Program-made: the position numbers and the translations under genes
NCBI RefSeq assembly: GCF_003612015.1
Contig: NZ_RARB01000001.1
Location: 124,001 to 188,000, forward strand
Source of the DNA: Pantoea piersonii
GTDB taxonomy: Bacteria; Pseudomonadota; Gammaproteobacteria; Enterobacterales; Enterobacteriaceae
Reading direction: 5' to 3'
Length of the DNA stretch: 64,000 nt
The notes under the pieces: model-generated
What the model was told of the DNA's origin: nothing
The model's input: only the letters and a program-made list of their open reading frames with translations
Database searches by the model: none
Shown here: positions 19,701 through 28,381 of the stretch, piece by piece
Layout of the letters: the number at the start of each line of letters is the position of its first letter
Numbering within the stretch: the stretch's first letter is position 1

Positions 19701-19728
19701 TATTCACACTTGCTAAAACTTTAAACAG

Positions 19729-19757
19729 GCGGTTTAACAAGGAGTTAACCGCTTTTT
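19729..19757 (+). terminator. rho-independent terminator after lpxO
   Basis: A hairpin GCGGTTTAAC / GTTAACCGC (one bulged T, AAGGA loop) followed by seven T, 28 nt past the lpxO stop. Confidence 0.75.
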
Positions 19758-19869
19758 TTATTTTCAGACTCAGGCTCCCGCTTTCCTTTGCCACACTTAC
19801 TTTTTGTAGGGGATTAGCCGCGCCCGCAAGCGGCGCATTTATCAATAACGACAAAGAAGGAGCCATGTC

Positions 19870-21399
19870 ATGAATTACCAGCCCGTCATCGCCTTAAAGG
19901 ATCTGCCTGAGCGCCAGCCGACTAAAACGAAAATTGCCGATACCGACATCCTGCTGGTGCGCGACGGAGAGAAGGTGCGCGCTTATCAGGCCAAATGCCC
20001 TCATGCGGGCGCGCCGCTTGAGCAGGGCGCTATCTGCGGCGATAAGCTGATCTGCCCCTGGCATAAAGCCGTGTTTGCGCTGGAAGATGGCCATATGTGC
20101 GAGCCGCTGGCGCTGGCCGATCTCAAACAGTTTCCGCTTCGCGTCGAGAAGGGCATTGTGCAGGTCAATCCTAAAGCAATGTCATCGGCGACGCCCATCG
20201 GCAGCGGCGGCGACGCGCCGGTGTATGCCGTCCTCGGCGGCGGCGCGGCGGGCAGTGCGGCAATCTGGACGCTGCGGCGCGAAGGTTTTAAAGGCAAGGT
20301 GGTGCTGGTGGAGCGCGAGCCGGATGCGCCTTACGACCGCACGGCGCTGACGAAATTCGTTCCCTCCGGCAAGATGGATATCAAGGACGTGCCGCGTATT
20401 TTAAAAGAGGACATTTTGCAGCATGTGGATCGCGTGCAGGGCGAGGTGTCGCGTCTCGACACGCGTGAACAGCGTATCCACTTCGCTGACGGCGCGTCGC
20501 TCTTTTACGACAAGCTGCTTATCGCTTCCGGCGGCGTGCCGCAGCGTCCCGACCTGCCAGGCAGCGATCTGGCGGGCGTGCATCTGCTGCGTTCACGGGA
20601 TCAGGCCGACGCGCTGCTGCAAGAGGTCGATCAGAGCCAGCAGCTGGTAATTATCGGCAACAGCTTTATCGGCATGGAGATGGCGTCGGCGCTGCGCAAT
20701 CGCGATATCGAGGTCAGCGTGGTGGCGCGGCATCCACTGCCGTTTGCACGCCAGTTCGGCGAGCAGGTCGGGCGCTATTTCCGCGATCTGCACGGCAGCA
20801 ACGGCGTTCACTTTGTGGATGGCGATCCGGCGGAGCTGGAGGGAGAACATCACGTGACCGGGCTGCGTATGCAGGATGGCCAACGCATCAAAGCGGACGT
20901 GGTGCTGCTGGCGACCGGCATCCGGCCCGCTACTGGTTTTATTCACGATCTACCGCTGCGAGAGGATGGCAGCCTGCTTGCCGACAGCCAGCTGCGCGTC
21001 AAGGAGAACGTCTGGGTGGCAGGGGATATCGCCAGCTATCTGACGCCGCAGGGGCCGCTGCGCATTGAGCACTATCGCGTCGCGCATCAGCAGGGACGCA
21101 TCGCCGCTTTTAACATGCTGGACAAGCGCGTTATGTACGATCGCGTTCCCTTTTTCTGGACCACGCACTTCGGCACGCGCTACGAGTATCTCGGCCATGC
21201 GCAAGAGTGGGATGAGTACCGTTTGATCGGCTCGCTGGAGGAGAAAAAATTCATTGCGCTCTATGGTCAGCAGGGCAAGCTGGCGGCGGTCTTCTCCTGC
21301 GGCATGTATACGCTGACGGCGGCGCTGGTGCTGGAGATGCAGCAGCCGATGACGATGGGGCAGGCGCTGGCGGCAGTGGAAAGCCGACAGCAGGCGTAG
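19870..21399 (+). CDS. Rieske-domain FAD/NAD(P) oxidoreductase (AIF-like)
   Basis: 509 aa. The N-terminal Rieske [2Fe-2S] domain has ligands Cys43/His45 (KCPHAGAPL) and Cys62/His65 (ICPWHKAVF). A pyridine nucleotide-disulfide reductase module follows. FAD site: VYAVLGGGAAGSAAIWTLR. NAD site: QLVIIGNSFIGMEMASAL. The second FAD motif is VWVAGDIASY, and a reductase C-terminal domain ends the protein. The architecture matches bacterial AIFL/ferredoxin-reductase-type proteins; the electron acceptor is unknown. GGAG (19858-19862 region) sits before the ATG at 19870. A three-codon ATG-TCA-TGA overlaps the start. It converges with proC across a long hairpin and has no E. coli counterpart at this locus. 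Confidence 0.87.
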   Translation: MNYQPVIALKDLPERQPTKTKIADTDILLVRDGEKVRAYQAKCPHAGAPLEQGAICGDKLICPWHKAVFALEDGHMCEPLALADLKQFPLRVEKGIVQVNPKAMSSATPIGSGGDAPVYAVLGGGAAGSAAIWTLRREGFKGKVVLVEREPDAPYDRTALTKFVPSGKMDIKDVPRILKEDILQHVDRVQGEVSRLDTREQRIHFADGASLFYDKLLIASGGVPQRPDLPGSDLAGVHLLRSRDQADALLQEVDQSQQLVIIGNSFIGMEMASALRNRDIEVSVVARHPLPFARQFGEQVGRYFRDLHGSNGVHFVDGDPAELEGEHHVTGLRMQDGQRIKADVVLLATGIRPATGFIHDLPLREDGSLLADSQLRVKENVWVAGDIASYLTPQGPLRIEHYRVAHQQGRIAAFNMLDKRVMYDRVPFFWTTHFGTRYEYLGHAQEWDEYRLIGSLEEKKFIALYGQQGKLAAVFSCGMYTLTAALVLEMQQPMTMGQALAAVESRQQA

Positions 21400-21406
21400 C
21401 GACAGC

Positions 21407-21432
21407 GGGCGGAGCGGTTTGCCGCTCCGCCC
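21407..21432. terminator. long hairpin between convergent genes
   Basis: A perfect 11-bp stem GGGCGGAGCGG / CCGCTCCGCCC with a 4-nt loop. It lies 7 nt after the Rieske gene stop and 6 nt before the end of proC, placed to serve both strands, but it lacks U runs. Confidence 0.45.
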
Positions 21433-21438
21433 GGCATA

Positions 21439-22251
21439 CTATTTCTTGCTTAGCGCTTCAGACTTCGCCATGCACTGCTGCATCGCCTCCATCACGGCGG
21501 CGCGAAAGCCTTTCTCTTCCAGCACCTTCACCGCTTCGATAGTGGTGCCGCCAGGCGAGCAGACCATATCCTTCAGCTCGGCTGGGTGTTTGCCCGTCTC
21601 CAGCACCATCTGCGCCGAGCCTTTTACCGCCTGCGCAGCGAACTGGTAGGCCTGGGCGCGCGGCATGCCGCCGAGCACGGCGGCATCCGCCATCGCCTCG
21701 ATAAACATAAATACGTAAGCCGGCGCGGAGCCGCTGACGCCGACTACCGAGTGGATCAGATACTCGCTGACCACGGCCGCTTTGCCGAAGCTCTCAAAAA
21801 TCGACACCACTTCGTCGATCTCCGCCTGCTCAACCAGCACGTTAGGGGTGACAGAGGTCATGCCTTCGTTGACCAGCGCTGGCGTATTTGGCATCACGCG
21901 GACGATCTTGCGATCGTGGCCCAGCACCGTCGCCAGCGAGTCGAGCGTTACGCCCGCCGCGATAGAGACCACCAGCGCCTCTTTTTTCAGCTGGTTCGCC
22001 AGATCTTTCAGCACCTTCAGAATGACATTGGGTTTTACCGCGCCGAACAGAATATCCACCTCGCGCGCCAGCGCCTCGGCGCTCTCTGCGGCATGGATAC
22101 CGTGCTCGCGCGCCAGCGCCTGGTTAGTCTCCGCTTTGCGGTCAAAAACCCAGATATTCGACGGCGCAACCTGGCCGCTTTTCACCAGACCGCCGATAAT
22201 GGCTTTAGCCATATTGCCGCCGCCGATAAACCCAATTTTCTTCTCCAGCAT
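21439..22251 (-). CDS. proC: pyrroline-5-carboxylate reductase ProC
   Basis: 270 aa (E. coli 269). An N-terminal Rossmann motif KIGFIGGGNMAKAIIGGL binds NAD(P)H. The signature VVGVSGSAPAYVFMFIEAMADAAVLGGM and the dimerisation/active-site segment KDMVCSPGGTTIEAV are intact. It catalyses the last step of proline synthesis. The start ATG at 22251 gives MLEKKIGF, one residue longer than E. coli. It is divergent from the two-gene DUF421 unit; there is an 87-bp gap. Confidence 0.96.
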   Translation of the reverse strand: MLEKKIGFIGGGNMAKAIIGGLVKSGQVAPSNIWVFDRKAETNQALAREHGIHAAESAEALAREVDILFGAVKPNVILKVLKDLANQLKKEALVVSIAAGVTLDSLATVLGHDRKIVRVMPNTPALVNEGMTSVTPNVLVEQAEIDEVVSIFESFGKAAVVSEYLIHSVVGVSGSAPAYVFMFIEAMADAAVLGGMPRAQAYQFAAQAVKGSAQMVLETGKHPAELKDMVCSPGGTTIEAVKVLEEKGFRAAVMEAMQQCMAKSEALSKK

Positions 22252-22338
22252 CGCCGTATCCTTAAGAAAGTTCGAAAATCTTAACGTGTTAGCTTACTTC
22301 AGCCAGGATTAATAACAAGTCAGCAAGGAGAACACTGC

Positions 22339-22848
22339 ATGGCAGATAATGAAAATGAAAGTCGGCACTACCCGGTTAAAGAGAATATGCCGTGGCAACG
22401 TATTGACTGGCGGATCCAGCATGCGGGTTTCGTGCTGCTGCTGCTGATCGTCTTTGCCGGCGCGGCAGGTCTTTTTTCAAAAGGATGGCTGAGCAATCAG
22501 AGCGTCAGCAGCGCGGATAAACGGCTGAGCGTGGATTATGAACGCTTCGGGCGGCGGGAAAGCAACATGGATATGACGCTGCGCTTAAAGCAGCTGCGCG
22601 GCGACTATTACCAGGTCCGACTACGCGGTCCGCAGCTGGACGATATTCAGCTGCAGACGCTCCAGCCGCAGCCGGACGACGCCTGGAGCACCGGTGATAG
22701 TCTGGTGCTGCGCTGGAAGCGGCGCGCCGATCAGCAGGACGCCACGGTCTGGATCGGCACGCAGGCGCAGGACTTTGGCCGCTATCGTTTGACTGTCACG
22801 CTGGACGAGACGTCAGACGTGCAGTTTAGTCAGTTTGTTTATCCTTAG
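22339..22848 (+). CDS. unrecognised single-pass membrane protein preceding DUF421 gene
   Basis: 169 aa: a short polar N terminus, one membrane helix (about residues 30-47; AGFVLLLLIVFAGAAGLF), then a soluble outer domain of ~115 residues rich in beta-prone and charged stretches (MTLRLKQLRGDYYQVRLRGPQLDDIQLQTLQP, VWIGTQAQDFGRYRLTVTLDE). An AAGGAG-type site is in front. It is 9 bp upstream of the DUF421 gene and probably translated from the same mRNA, so the two products likely act together at the inner membrane. Function unknown. Confidence 0.75.
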   Translation: MADNENESRHYPVKENMPWQRIDWRIQHAGFVLLLLIVFAGAAGLFSKGWLSNQSVSSADKRLSVDYERFGRRESNMDMTLRLKQLRGDYYQVRLRGPQLDDIQLQTLQPQPDDAWSTGDSLVLRWKRRADQQDATVWIGTQAQDFGRYRLTVTLDETSDVQFSQFVYP

Positions 22849-22857
22849 GAGACCCAC

Positions 22858-23301
22858 ATGGAAACGGTTTTGCGCGCAGCCAGCATGTACCTGCTGTTAA
22901 TGGTGGTGTTTAAAATCGCCGGACGGCGCACGCTAATGGAGATGACCTCGTTCGACCTGATTCTGCTGCTGATCATCAGCGAGGCGACGCAGCAGGCGCT
23001 GCTCGGGGATGATTTTTCCGTCACCGGCGCTGGACTGACTATCGTGACGCTTATTGTCATCGATATTTTGTTCGGCACCATGAAAACCCGCTTTCCGCGC
23101 GTCGAGCGGCTGATCGATGGCTCCTCGCTGATTCTGGTGGAGGAGGGCAAATTGCTGCGCCAGCGGGCGAAACGCGCGGGCGTAGACGAAGAGGATATTC
23201 TGCAAAGCGCGCGCAGCTCGCAGGGGCTGGAGCGACTGGACCAAATAAAGTTTGCCATTCTGGAGAAGACCGGCAAGATCTCCATTATTCCCAAAGAGTA
23301 A
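22858..23301 (+). CDS. DUF421 (YetF-like) membrane protein
   Basis: 147 aa. Three hydrophobic helices fill the first ~75 residues, with the family motif FKIAGRRTLMEMTSFDLILLLIISEATQQALLG. A cytoplasmic YetF-type alpha/beta domain follows (about 80-147; LIDGSSLILVEEGKL and KFAILEKTGKISIIPK). DUF421 proteins resemble the germinant-receptor/spore-associated YetF/YrbG group; biochemical function is unknown. It is linked to the membrane protein upstream (9 bp) and yaiI downstream (9 bp), forming a three-gene run. Confidence 0.85.
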   Translation: METVLRAASMYLLLMVVFKIAGRRTLMEMTSFDLILLLIISEATQQALLGDDFSVTGAGLTIVTLIVIDILFGTMKTRFPRVERLIDGSSLILVEEGKLLRQRAKRAGVDEEDILQSARSSQGLERLDQIKFAILEKTGKISIIPKE

Positions 23302-23310
23302 GGAAAGAAG

Positions 23311-23760
23311 ATGGTTATCTGGGTTGATGCCGACGCCTGCCCCAACGTCATTAAAGAGGTGCTCTACCGCGCGGCGGACCGTACCAAAACGCAGGTGACC
23401 TTTGTCGCCAATCAGTCGCTGCGCGTTCCGCCGTCGCCCTGGCTAAAAACGCTGCGTGTGCCCGCCGGCTTTGACGTAGCGGATAATGAGATCGTAAAGC
23501 GGGTGGAGAAAGGCGATCTGGTGATAACCGCCGATATCCCGCTGGCGGCGGAAGTGCTGGAAAAAGGGGGCGAGGCGCTCAATCCGCGCGGCGAGCGCTA
23601 TTCTCACGCCACTATCCGCGAAAAACTGACCATGCGCGACTTTATGGATACGATGCGCGCCAGCGGCGTGCAAACAGGCGGTCCGGCGGCCATGAGTCCG
23701 CGAGACCGCCAGCAGTTCGCTAATGCGCTCGACAGCTGGCTTACGCAGCGCCAGCGCTAA
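23311..23760 (+). CDS. yaiI: YaiI/YqxD family protein (DUF188)
   Basis: 149 aa (E. coli 152). It begins [21 protein letters not shown], followed by [28 protein letters not shown] and [34 protein letters not shown], the DUF188 signature, a PIN-like nuclease fold with conserved Asp residues (DADACP, TADIPLA). Activity unproven. AGGAAAG precedes the ATG. It is 9 bp from the DUF421 gene and ends 2 bp from the convergent DUF2076 gene. In E. coli it likewise follows proC. Confidence 0.9.
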   Translation: MVIWVDADACPNVIKEVLYRAADRTKTQVTFVANQSLRVPPSPWLKTLRVPAGFDVADNEIVKRVEKGDLVITADIPLAAEVLEKGGEALNPRGERYSHATIREKLTMRDFMDTMRASGVQTGGPAAMSPRDRQQFANALDSWLTQRQR

Positions 23761-23762
23761 AG

Positions 23763-24494
23763 TCAGACGAAACTGTCGTCGTCGTCGTTAAAGTCGTCGA
23801 AGCTGTCGTTGCCGACATCGTTGAAGTCGTTATTGTCCGCGTAGTTGTTATCCCAGCCGTTGTTCTGGTCGAGAAAACCATTCCCGCCGCTGTTAAAGGT
23901 GTCGAGATTCTCATCCACCTGCGGCAACGGCGGTTCGTTGATAATATTGACGATCTCTTCCGGCTGCGACTGGTGGAACAGGCTGGTCAGCATATTCGCT
24001 GCCACTACGCCGCCTGCGACGCCGACCGCTGTTTGCAGCGCGCCGCCGAGAAAACCGGTGCCGCGCGCCGGAGCGGCTGGCGCATTATTATACTGTGGCG
24101 GCTGCTGCGCGTTGTTCCATGCAGGCTGCTGCTGTTGCTGCGGCGCGTTGTTCCATGCGGGCTGTTGCTGCTGCTGCGGCGCAGAGGGCTGTTGCCGCGA
24201 ACCGCCGAACAGGCTCGACAGAAAACCACCGCTGCTCTGGTGCTGCGGCTGTTGCTGTTGCTGTTGCTGTTGCGCCAGGCGGTTCTCCAGCTCGGTAATG
24301 CGATCGTTGAGTTTCTTCATCGCAGCTTCCTGGATCAGGATCGCCTGCGCCATATAGTAGGGCGCGCCGGGCTGCTGCTGCAGATGTTCTTTAATCAGCT
24401 GTTCCGCCGCCGCGTCGCGGGGGCCGGTCTGGCTCTCGGCCTGTTTCAGTCGGCTGAACAGACCTTCAATCAATTGGTGTTCCTGGCTATACAT
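23763..24494 (-). CDS. DUF2076 protein with poly-Gln linker
   Basis: 243 aa. The N-terminal helical domain (MYSQEHQLIEGLFSRLKQAE, then AEQLIKEHLQQQPGAPYYMAQAILIQEAAMKKLNDRITELENRL) is the DUF2076 signature. It is followed by poly-Gln, two 12-residue repeats PQQQQQPAWNNA, a glycine-rich hydrophobic stretch (FLGGALQTAVGVAGGVVAANMLTSLF) and an Asp/Asn-rich acidic tail (DDFNDDDDSFV). Family members are periplasmic or membrane-associated ligand-binding-like proteins of unknown role. AGGAGAG precedes the ATG at 24494; the in-frame extension to 24602 is unlikely. It converges with yaiI (2 bp). Confidence 0.83.
   Translation of the reverse strand: MYSQEHQLIEGLFSRLKQAESQTGPRDAAAEQLIKEHLQQQPGAPYYMAQAILIQEAAMKKLNDRITELENRLAQQQQQQQQPQHQSSGGFLSSLFGGSRQQPSAPQQQQQPAWNNAPQQQQQPAWNNAQQPPQYNNAPAAPARGTGFLGGALQTAVGVAGGVVAANMLTSLFHQSQPEEIVNIINEPPLPQVDENLDTFNSGGNGFLDQNNGWDNNYADNNDFNDVGNDSFDDFNDDDDSFV
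24109..24180 (+). repeat. tandem 36-bp repeat inside the DUF2076 gene
   Basis: Two copies (24109-24144 and 24145-24180) differ at a few third positions and encode the 12-residue repeat PQQQQQPAWNNA. A (TGTTGC)n microsatellite at about 24250-24273 encodes another Gln run. Both are slippage-prone. Confidence 0.7.
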
Positions 24495-24774
24495 GAGGGC
24501 TCTCCTGTTACGACTTAATAAGTATATGGGGGCGGGATGCGACAAAGTAAAATCCGCCAGGTAAGCAAATGTTGCCGCCGCTTGATCTTCCCCGATCTGC
24601 ACGAAATACGCATGGTTAACCCGCTAAATTTTAATGAAATCTTTGTGAAATTGATAAAAGGATGCGCAATTCCTGCTTCGCGGGTGGAGGCTATAGCGGT
24701 TTCCAGTTATTATGCGTCGCATTATTAAGCGATACGCCGCGTTATACGGCCTGCAACGGCGGAGGAACTGCCCG

Positions 24775-25299
24775 ATGTCTTTACCCATTTATCTGATCGG
24801 CGCGCGCGGCTGCGGCAAAACCACGGTGGGCGAGGCCTTATCACGCGCGCTGGGCTACGCCTTTCGCGATACCGACCATCATCTTCAGCTCAGCACGCAG
24901 CGCAGCGTCGCGCAGATTGTGGCGCAAGAGGGTTGGGAAGGCTTTCGTGCGCGAGAAACCGAGTCGCTGAAGGCAGTTACCGCGCCAGCGACCGTTATCG
25001 CCACCGGCGGCGGCATGGTGCTGGCGGAGCATAATCGTCGCTTTATGCGCGAGCAGGGGCGGGTGATCTGGCTCAGCGCGCCGTCGCATATTCTGGCGCA
25101 GCGGCTGGAGAGCCAGCCGGAAGCGGCACAGCGACCCACGCTGACCGGCCGTCCCATTGCCGAAGAGATGGGCGATATTTTGCGCGAGCGCGCGCACCTT
25201 TATCGCGACGCTGCACATCATGAAGTCAACGCCATGCAGGCCCCCGATCGGGTTATTGACGATATTCTCCAGTCGCTGTCGCTGGCGCGTGCCAGCTAA
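24775..25299 (+). CDS. aroL: shikimate kinase II AroL
   Basis: 174 aa, identical in length to E. coli AroL. P-loop GARGCGKT (9-16), shikimate-binding DTDHHLQ and [15 protein letters not shown], and the lid region [13 protein letters not shown] are all present. It phosphorylates shikimate for chorismate synthesis. GGAGG precedes ATG 24775; the in-frame upstream 21 codons are not used. No TyrR or TrpR box was recognised in the 280-bp gap upstream, which differs from E. coli, but the gap is AT-richer in places (24610-24665). yaiA follows. Confidence 0.95.
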   Translation: MSLPIYLIGARGCGKTTVGEALSRALGYAFRDTDHHLQLSTQRSVAQIVAQEGWEGFRARETESLKAVTAPATVIATGGGMVLAEHNRRFMREQGRVIWLSAPSHILAQRLESQPEAAQRPTLTGRPIAEEMGDILRERAHLYRDAAHHEVNAMQAPDRVIDDILQSLSLARAS

Positions 25300-25422
25300 T
25301 TGTTACGCTTTTCCCTCAGATTCTTCCCGCTTTCCCGCCTGGGTAGCGTAGCCTGGCTATACTGATTCTCTGACGGGAATCGTCTCGTCGTGTGGAATAC
25401 GATCAGCCAGGAGGGATTGAAT

Positions 25423-25614
25423 ATGCCAACCAGACCACCTTATCCACGCGAAGCCCGCGTCGTCACCGTTGAGAAGGGACCGCCGGGCAGCACCGTAAAG
25501 TCATGGGAGTTACGTGCCGATCATCCATCGCCCAATACTTTAATTAGCGAACATACTACGGAAGCTGAAGCGCAGGATGCCAAAGTCCGTTATGAGGATG
25601 TGGAAAAAGAATAG
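25423..25614 (+). CDS. yaiA: YaiA family small protein
   Basis: 63 aa. It begins [37 protein letters not shown], followed by [20 protein letters not shown]. This matches E. coli YaiA closely. AGGAGGG precedes ATG 25423. Function unknown; it usually lies between aroL and aroM, but here aroM has been separated from it by three unrelated genes. A weak hairpin (25625-25640) follows the stop. Confidence 0.9.
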   Translation: MPTRPPYPREARVVTVEKGPPGSTVKSWELRADHPSPNTLISEHTTEAEAQDAKVRYEDVEKE

Positions 25615-25853
25615 GGCAATCTCTCTGGCAGGGACGCCAGCCTTCATTGTTATTTATCCTGCGTCTGCATTTGCTGTTATTCCCTGCATCTGAGCAGTAA
25701 ATATCCCATCCATTCTGCTATTTCTCTTAACTGCCCTATAAAATCATTCTCCTTTGCCTCTCACCCTGTTATTTGACTGCGCCATATTTCCACTGGTCAA
25801 AATTGTCGCTTGACCCTTATTCCGTCGCGTTTTAGTTTTAGGGCATCGATACA

Positions 25854-25878
25854 GGAACTCAGTTCCATATAGTGAAAC
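25854..25878 (+). promoter_or_regulatory. candidate IclR-type operators before the regulator gene
   Basis: A perfect 6-1-6 palindrome GGAACTCAGTTCC (25854-25866) overlaps a pseudo-palindrome GTTCCA-N5-TGAAAC (25862-25878). The site ends 7 bp before the ATG of the IclR-family gene, a position suited to autorepression. Confidence 0.5.
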
Positions 25879-25885
25879 TCGCAAT

Positions 25886-26647
25886 ATGACCACACTCGAA
25901 AACGCTGCCGCGGTACTTAAGCTATTTCAGCAAAAAGGCGTATCGCAGGGGAACCCCGGGCTGACGTTTACCGATGTCGTGGAAGCGCTGCGGCTGCCGA
26001 AAAGCACCGTATCGCGACTGCTTGCCACGATGGAAAGTCAGGGAATGCTGGAGCGGGATGCGGACAGCCGTTGTTTTCATATTGGCCGCGTGCTGCTGTC
26101 GGTCGCCGGGCACTATCTCTCCGCGCCGCTGGTGGACAGCGCCTCGCCCGCGATGGCGCGGCTGGCGGATAAAACCGGCAGTATTGGCTATATCTCGCGC
26201 CTCGACGGGCGCGATCTGGTGGTGATGCGTATGTTTCACGGACGTCACTTCACCCAGCTGGTGACGCCGCCAGGAAGCCGCATGCTGGCGGCCGCGACCT
26301 CAACCGGCCGCGTGCTGCTGGCGCAGTTGAGCGAAGATGAGGTGCGCCAGCGCTACCACGATGCCTGGCAGACACTGCCGCCCAATTCGCCGCAAACGCT
26401 GGATGCGCTTTGCGCGCAGCTGGCGGAGATCCGCCGCCAGAACTGGTCGCTGGCGCGCAACGAAACATTGCCCGGCATCAGTTCGATCTCCGTCGCGCTG
26501 CATAATAAATATCACGGCGATACGGTGGCGCTTTGCCTTTCATTTTTATCGCAAGAAAATGCGCCAGGTTATCCGCCTGCGCTGCTGGAAGAATTACGCA
26601 TAACGGCCAGTGACCTGGCCGAGAAATATGGCGCAACGCCACTCTGA
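25886..26647 (+). CDS. IclR family transcriptional regulator
   Basis: 253 aa. The N-terminal winged helix (about 5-65; FTDVVEALRLPKSTVSRLLATMESQGMLERD) is of IclR type. The effector domain (about 80-250; SIGYISRLDGRDLVVMRM, GSRMLAAATSTGRVLLAQLSEDEV, ISSISVALHN) carries the IclR C-terminal signature. Many IclR members repress catabolic genes and are relieved by a small acid. The operon OPT-DUF1177-AroM begins 165 bp downstream on the same strand, which makes it the likely local regulator. A weak hairpin with UUCG loop (26694-26709) may end its transcript. Effector unknown. Confidence 0.88.
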   Translation: MTTLENAAAVLKLFQQKGVSQGNPGLTFTDVVEALRLPKSTVSRLLATMESQGMLERDADSRCFHIGRVLLSVAGHYLSAPLVDSASPAMARLADKTGSIGYISRLDGRDLVVMRMFHGRHFTQLVTPPGSRMLAAATSTGRVLLAQLSEDEVRQRYHDAWQTLPPNSPQTLDALCAQLAEIRRQNWSLARNETLPGISSISVALHNKYHGDTVALCLSFLSQENAPGYPPALLEELRITASDLAEKYGATPL

Positions 26648-26693
26648 ATTCATTTTTTATCGGCGCAATACTTTCGCCACACCGGGAAAACGC

Positions 26694-26714
26694 CAGGCCT
26701 TCGGGCCTGTTTAT
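26694..26714 (+). terminator. weak terminator hairpin after the IclR gene
   Basis: CAGGCC-TTCG-GGCCTG with the stable UUCG loop, followed by TTTATT. Weak U run. Confidence 0.4.
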
Positions 26715-26748
26715 TCACACTCACGGACGAAATAAAAAAACGACGTAA

Positions 26749-26769
26749 GCGAGCCTGATTCAGGCTCGC
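26749..26769 (+). repeat. perfect palindrome upstream of the OPT gene
   Basis: A 10-1-10 inverted repeat (GCGAGCCTGA / TCAGGCTCGC) 44 bp before the OPT-transporter ATG. No T run follows. It could be an operator for the operon, or an RNA hairpin in its leader. Confidence 0.5.
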
Positions 26770-26812
26770 GAAGCGTCCATTCATTTCTACCGGCATTCCT
26801 GACGGGGACAAT

Positions 26813-28369
26813 ATGGAGAAGGTTAATCCAGTAAAACAGGCTGGCGTGGCGATAGTATTAATCGCCTTGTCGGTTGCGGGCGCGATTATCGGCGTGCAGC
26901 TTATTACCACCATCGGCGTAACGCCGAATACCTCTATTATCGGCGCGTTATTCGCCATGCTGCTGGCGCGTATTCCGCTGCAGGCGTTTCGCCGCTATCG
27001 CTCGATTGAAATTCAGAACCTCGCTCAAACCGCTATTTCTTCCGCCACTTTCGGCGCGGCGAACAGCTTATTAATGCCGATCGCCGTACCCTGGGCGCTG
27101 GGCCAGCCGCAGCTGGTATTGCCAATGTTTTGCGGCGTCAGCGCGGCGATGCTGCTGGACGCTTACCTGCTCTATCGTCTGTTCGATACCCGCGTGTTTC
27201 CTGCCAGCAACGCCTGGCCGCCGGGCGTGGCCGCGGCAGAGGCGATCAAAGCGGGCGACAGAGGCGGTCGTCAGGCCTGGCTGCTCGTGGCGGGCATCGT
27301 CGGCGGTATCGTTGGCTCGATGCTCAAGATCCCGATGTCCGCTTTCGGCACCGCTTTTATCGGTAACATCTGGGCGCTCGGTATGCTCGGGCTGGGCTTT
27401 CTGGTGCGCGCTTATGCGCAACCGGTTGCCGGCATCGATATCAACGCGCTCTACCTGCCACACGGCGTGATGGTCGGCGCAGGGCTGGTGGCGCTGATTC
27501 AGGTCGTTATGGTGATTCGCAGCCGCCGCAACGACGAGCAGAAAGTGAGTCGCGGCGGTAATGAGGTCAGGCGCGCGCTTGGCCTCGGCGGCGCGGGCTA
27601 TTTAATCATTTCGGCGCTGCTGGCGCTGGCAGGCGGGCTGTGGAGCGAGATGAGCATCCCGATGCTGCTGCTGTTTGTGTTTTACGCCGCCTTCGCCGCT
27701 TTTGTGCATGAGCTGATCGTCGGCATCGCCGCGATGCACTCCGGCTGGTTCCCGGCGTTCGCCGTGGCGCTCATTACGCTGATCGTCGGCATTCTGCTTG
27801 GCTTTCCGCCACTGGCGCTCTGCCTGCTGTGCGGCTTCACCGCGGCGACCGGACCCGCCTTCGCCGATATGGGCTATGACCTTAAAGCAGGCTTTATTCT
27901 GCGCGGCAACGGCGCGGATCTGCAGCAGGAGCTGTGGGGGCGCCGCATTCAGCTGATCGCCGCCATGATCGCCTTTCTTGTCTCGATTCCCGTCGTCTGG
28001 TACGCGCACAACCTGTTCTTTGCGGAAAACCTGCTGCCGCCCGTTGCGCGCGTCTACGCTAAAACCATCCAGGCGGGCGCCGAGCCCGGTATCGCCGGCA
28101 GCCTGCTGATGTGGGCGATTCCAGGCGCCATTATTCAGCTGATCGGCGGGCCTAAGCGCCAGCTCGGCGTACTGCTCGCCACCGGCTTGCTGATCAATAA
28201 CGCGATGGCCGGCTGGGCGGTTGTGGTGGGTATTGCGCTGCGCATCGTCATTATTCGCGTATGGGGCGAACGCGGCCGCTCGCCGATGGAGGTGATGGCG
28301 GCAGGCTTTATCGCCGGCGACGCTCTCTACAGCTTCTTTAACTCGCTGTTTGCCAGCGGAAAAAAATAA
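26813..28369 (+). CDS. OPT family (oligopeptide/metallophore-type) transporter
   Basis: 518 aa with about 12-14 hydrophobic helices. Family motifs: AWPPGVAAAEAIKAGD starting at residue 134, and MGYDLKAGFILRGNG (Asp356) with the following basic segment, both typical of OPT/YSL carriers. The family imports peptides, glutathione, or metal chelates by proton symport. The ATG at 26813 (MEKVNPVKQAG) has a GGGGA site. It is followed 12 bp later by the DUF1177 gene, so these are one operon. The substrate is not predictable from sequence; context suggests a small peptide or amino-acid conjugate. Confidence 0.82.
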   Translation: MEKVNPVKQAGVAIVLIALSVAGAIIGVQLITTIGVTPNTSIIGALFAMLLARIPLQAFRRYRSIEIQNLAQTAISSATFGAANSLLMPIAVPWALGQPQLVLPMFCGVSAAMLLDAYLLYRLFDTRVFPASNAWPPGVAAAEAIKAGDRGGRQAWLLVAGIVGGIVGSMLKIPMSAFGTAFIGNIWALGMLGLGFLVRAYAQPVAGIDINALYLPHGVMVGAGLVALIQVVMVIRSRRNDEQKVSRGGNEVRRALGLGGAGYLIISALLALAGGLWSEMSIPMLLLFVFYAAFAAFVHELIVGIAAMHSGWFPAFAVALITLIVGILLGFPPLALCLLCGFTAATGPAFADMGYDLKAGFILRGNGADLQQELWGRRIQLIAAMIAFLVSIPVVWYAHNLFFAENLLPPVARVYAKTIQAGAEPGIAGSLLMWAIPGAIIQLIGGPKRQLGVLLATGLLINNAMAGWAVVVGIALRIVIIRVWGERGRSPMEVMAAGFIAGDALYSFFNSLFASGKK

Positions 28370-28381
28370 TTAAGGAATCCC

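Noticed and set aside
24495..24774. TyrR box upstream of aroL
   Set aside because: Only weak resemblance to TGTAAA-N6-TTTACA; not called.
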